This document shows positions 63,318-64,000 of a stretch of 64,000 nt of DNA, in pieces. Origin of the DNA: an uncultured Gemmatimonadales bacterium (lineage in GTDB: Bacteria; Gemmatimonadota; Gemmatimonadetes; Palauibacterales; Palauibacteraceae); contig CAMYMV010000008.1 in the NCBI GenBank assembly GCA_947259585.1, positions 1 through 64,000 on the forward strand. The letters run 5' to 3'. The notes below the pieces were generated by a model that was not told the origin of the DNA, did not search any database, and was given only the letters and a program-made list of their open reading frames with translations. Position 1 is the first letter of the stretch. Each line of letters starts with the position of its first letter. The position numbers and the translations under genes were made by a program.

Positions 63318-63554
63318 CTAGAGAGGCGTCGGCATGCCTCCGACTCGCCGCATGACCTCGCCAGCGATGAGCTCCATGAGGTGGTCGATGCGCTCCGGGC
63401 TGACGCTCTCGAGAGCCGCCTCGACGAGCTTCAGGATCCTCCGGGCGTCGGCACACGTGAGCGGTGCCGCCGGATCCTCGTCGACGAGCTTCTGCTCGAG
63501 AGCCTCCAGCTCCTCACGCAGCTCCCGGTAACGCTGTCTCTCTTCGTAGGTCAT
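63318..63554 (-). CDS. Small coiled-coil protein of unknown function
   Basis: A 78-residue protein, mainly helical and highly charged (EERQRYRELREELEALEQKLVDE), then a second helix pair (ARRILKLVEAALESV; DHLMELIAGEVMRRVG). No Cys and no signal peptide. A well-placed AAGGAAG before the ATG and the short 34-bp gap from moaA support that it is a real gene of the moaA transcript. I do not recognise the family. The gap 63168-63317 on its other side has no gene. Confidence 0.6.
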   Translation of the reverse strand: MTYEERQRYRELREELEALEQKLVDEDPAAPLTCADARRILKLVEAALESVSPERIDHLMELIAGEVMRRVGGMPTPL

Positions 63555-63588
63555 CTCGCTTCCTTCATTCTCCCTCTCTCGAGGGCGC

Positions 63589-64000
63589 TCATCCCCCCAC
63601 CTGGCTCAGGGCGGCGAGGCCACCGCTGCCGGTGTCCGTTCCAATCTGCAACCAGTGGCGCTCCTGTTTATCCTGTAGCGCCCTTCCCACGGCATCCAGC
63701 ACGTTCCCGTGCGCGCGCAGCGGGGTCTTGAGGTCGACCTGGTGCGAGCCGAACAGGCACGTGCGAAGCTGTCCATCCGCGGTCAGCCTCACCCTGTTGC
63801 ACCGGTCGCAGTAGTTATGTGACAGCGGCGTGATCACTCCGACCGTGCCCGGTGCATCTGCGTATTGGAAGTAGCGTGCCGGGCCATTACCGATCGGCCC
63901 GCTGACGGGCTCGAGGCCGCCGAGCTCGGCCACGCGCTCCAACATCTCGCCGGCCGAGATGAACCGGTCAGCAAGGTGGAGGTTCTTCCCCACTGGCATC
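63589..64000 (-). CDS. moaA: GTP 3',8-cyclase MoaA, C-terminal part (start outside window)
   Basis: The last 137 residues of MoaA, beginning inside the conserved MPVG. The C-terminal cluster that binds GTP is intact (NYCDRCNRVRLTADGQLRTCLF: CX2CX13C). LKTPLRAHG and a final segment follow; the usual terminal GG is preceded by SQVGG. MoaA and MoaC start molybdopterin synthesis. The frame stays open to the right edge. The N-terminal radical-SAM part is not visible here. Confidence 0.94.
   Translation of the reverse strand, partial: MPVGKNLHLADRFISAGEMLERVAELGGLEPVSGPIGNGPARYFQYADAPGTVGVITPLSHNYCDRCNRVRLTADGQLRTCLFGSHQVDLKTPLRAHGNVLDAVGRALQDKQERHWLQIGTDTGSGGLAALSQVGG

Overview
The window is a 64 kb piece of a chromosome with clearly high G+C and dense coding. 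It carries no phage, transposon, plasmid, CRISPR, rRNA or tRNA signal that I can see. Genes for LPS transport (LptC, OstA/LptA-like, LptB), an outer-membrane barrel protein and a lipoprotein point to a Gram-negative diderm. A complete complex I, complex II and TCA-cycle genes point to aerobic respiration. GTG and TTG starts are common, and many neighbouring genes share a 4-bp ATGA/GTGA/TTGA overlap, which suggests strong translational coupling. From gene order and style I suspect Gemmatimonadota or a close phylum. That is inference and was not tested.

Layout. 1-9666 (+): the end of a TPR protein; a zinc-finger/DUF2007 protein; a coupled run of DUF512 radical-SAM protein, der, plsY, gpsA, MerR regulator, surE, pcm and a YqaA-type membrane protein; then apt and a membrane-anchored TPR protein. 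9667-10050 is a non-coding gap between converging genes with a terminator and palindromes. 10051-25298 (-), read from high to low coordinates: pyrG, lptC, lptA-like, lptB, rpoN, then an envelope glycan block (GT2, GT39-like, GT4, methyltransferase, YfhO-like, flippase-like, DPM1-like). 25547-30161 (-): an exported bactofilin-like/beta-barrel protein, nitroreductase, XerC/D recombinase, DedA, a degenerate IspF-like protein and purE. 30152-35704 (-): the fatty-acid/phospholipid cluster ndk, yceD, rpmF, plsX, fabD, fabG, acpP, fabF, without fabH. 35779-41137 (-): phosphomannomutase/phosphoglucomutase, carbamate kinase, sucC, sucD and a PTS-IIA/CBS protein. 41134-55459 (-): nuoA to nuoN, complete, with nuoC and nuoD fused. 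55544-58966: alpha/beta hydrolase, dcd, a DUF423 protein (-) and an HD-GYP protein. 58982-63167 (-): mdh-sdhC-sdhD-sdhA-sdhB. 63318-64000 (-): a small coiled-coil protein and the 3' end of moaA.

How the genes work together. The sdh/mdh and sucCD groups feed electrons and substrates to the respiratory chain, and the 13-gene nuo operon supplies the NADH entry point. The lpt-rpoN-glycan block looks like one envelope-assembly unit: lipid-linked sugar donors are made by DPM-like GT2 enzymes and used by membrane glycosyltransferases (GT39-like, YfhO), next to LPS export.

The most notable observation is in the LptA-like/LptB region. A 48-bp (16-codon) tandem repeat lies near the end of the lptA-like gene, and one copy lacks 8 bp. 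The deletion shifts the frame so that the gene reads straight into lptB as one 853-codon frame. In the undeleted frame the gene would end exactly at a GTGA overlap with lptB. Other points of interest are an IspF homologue that has lost most active-site motifs, an exported bactofilin-like barrel, a PTS-IIA/CBS fusion coupled to sucD, and a pseudo-receiver HD-GYP protein.
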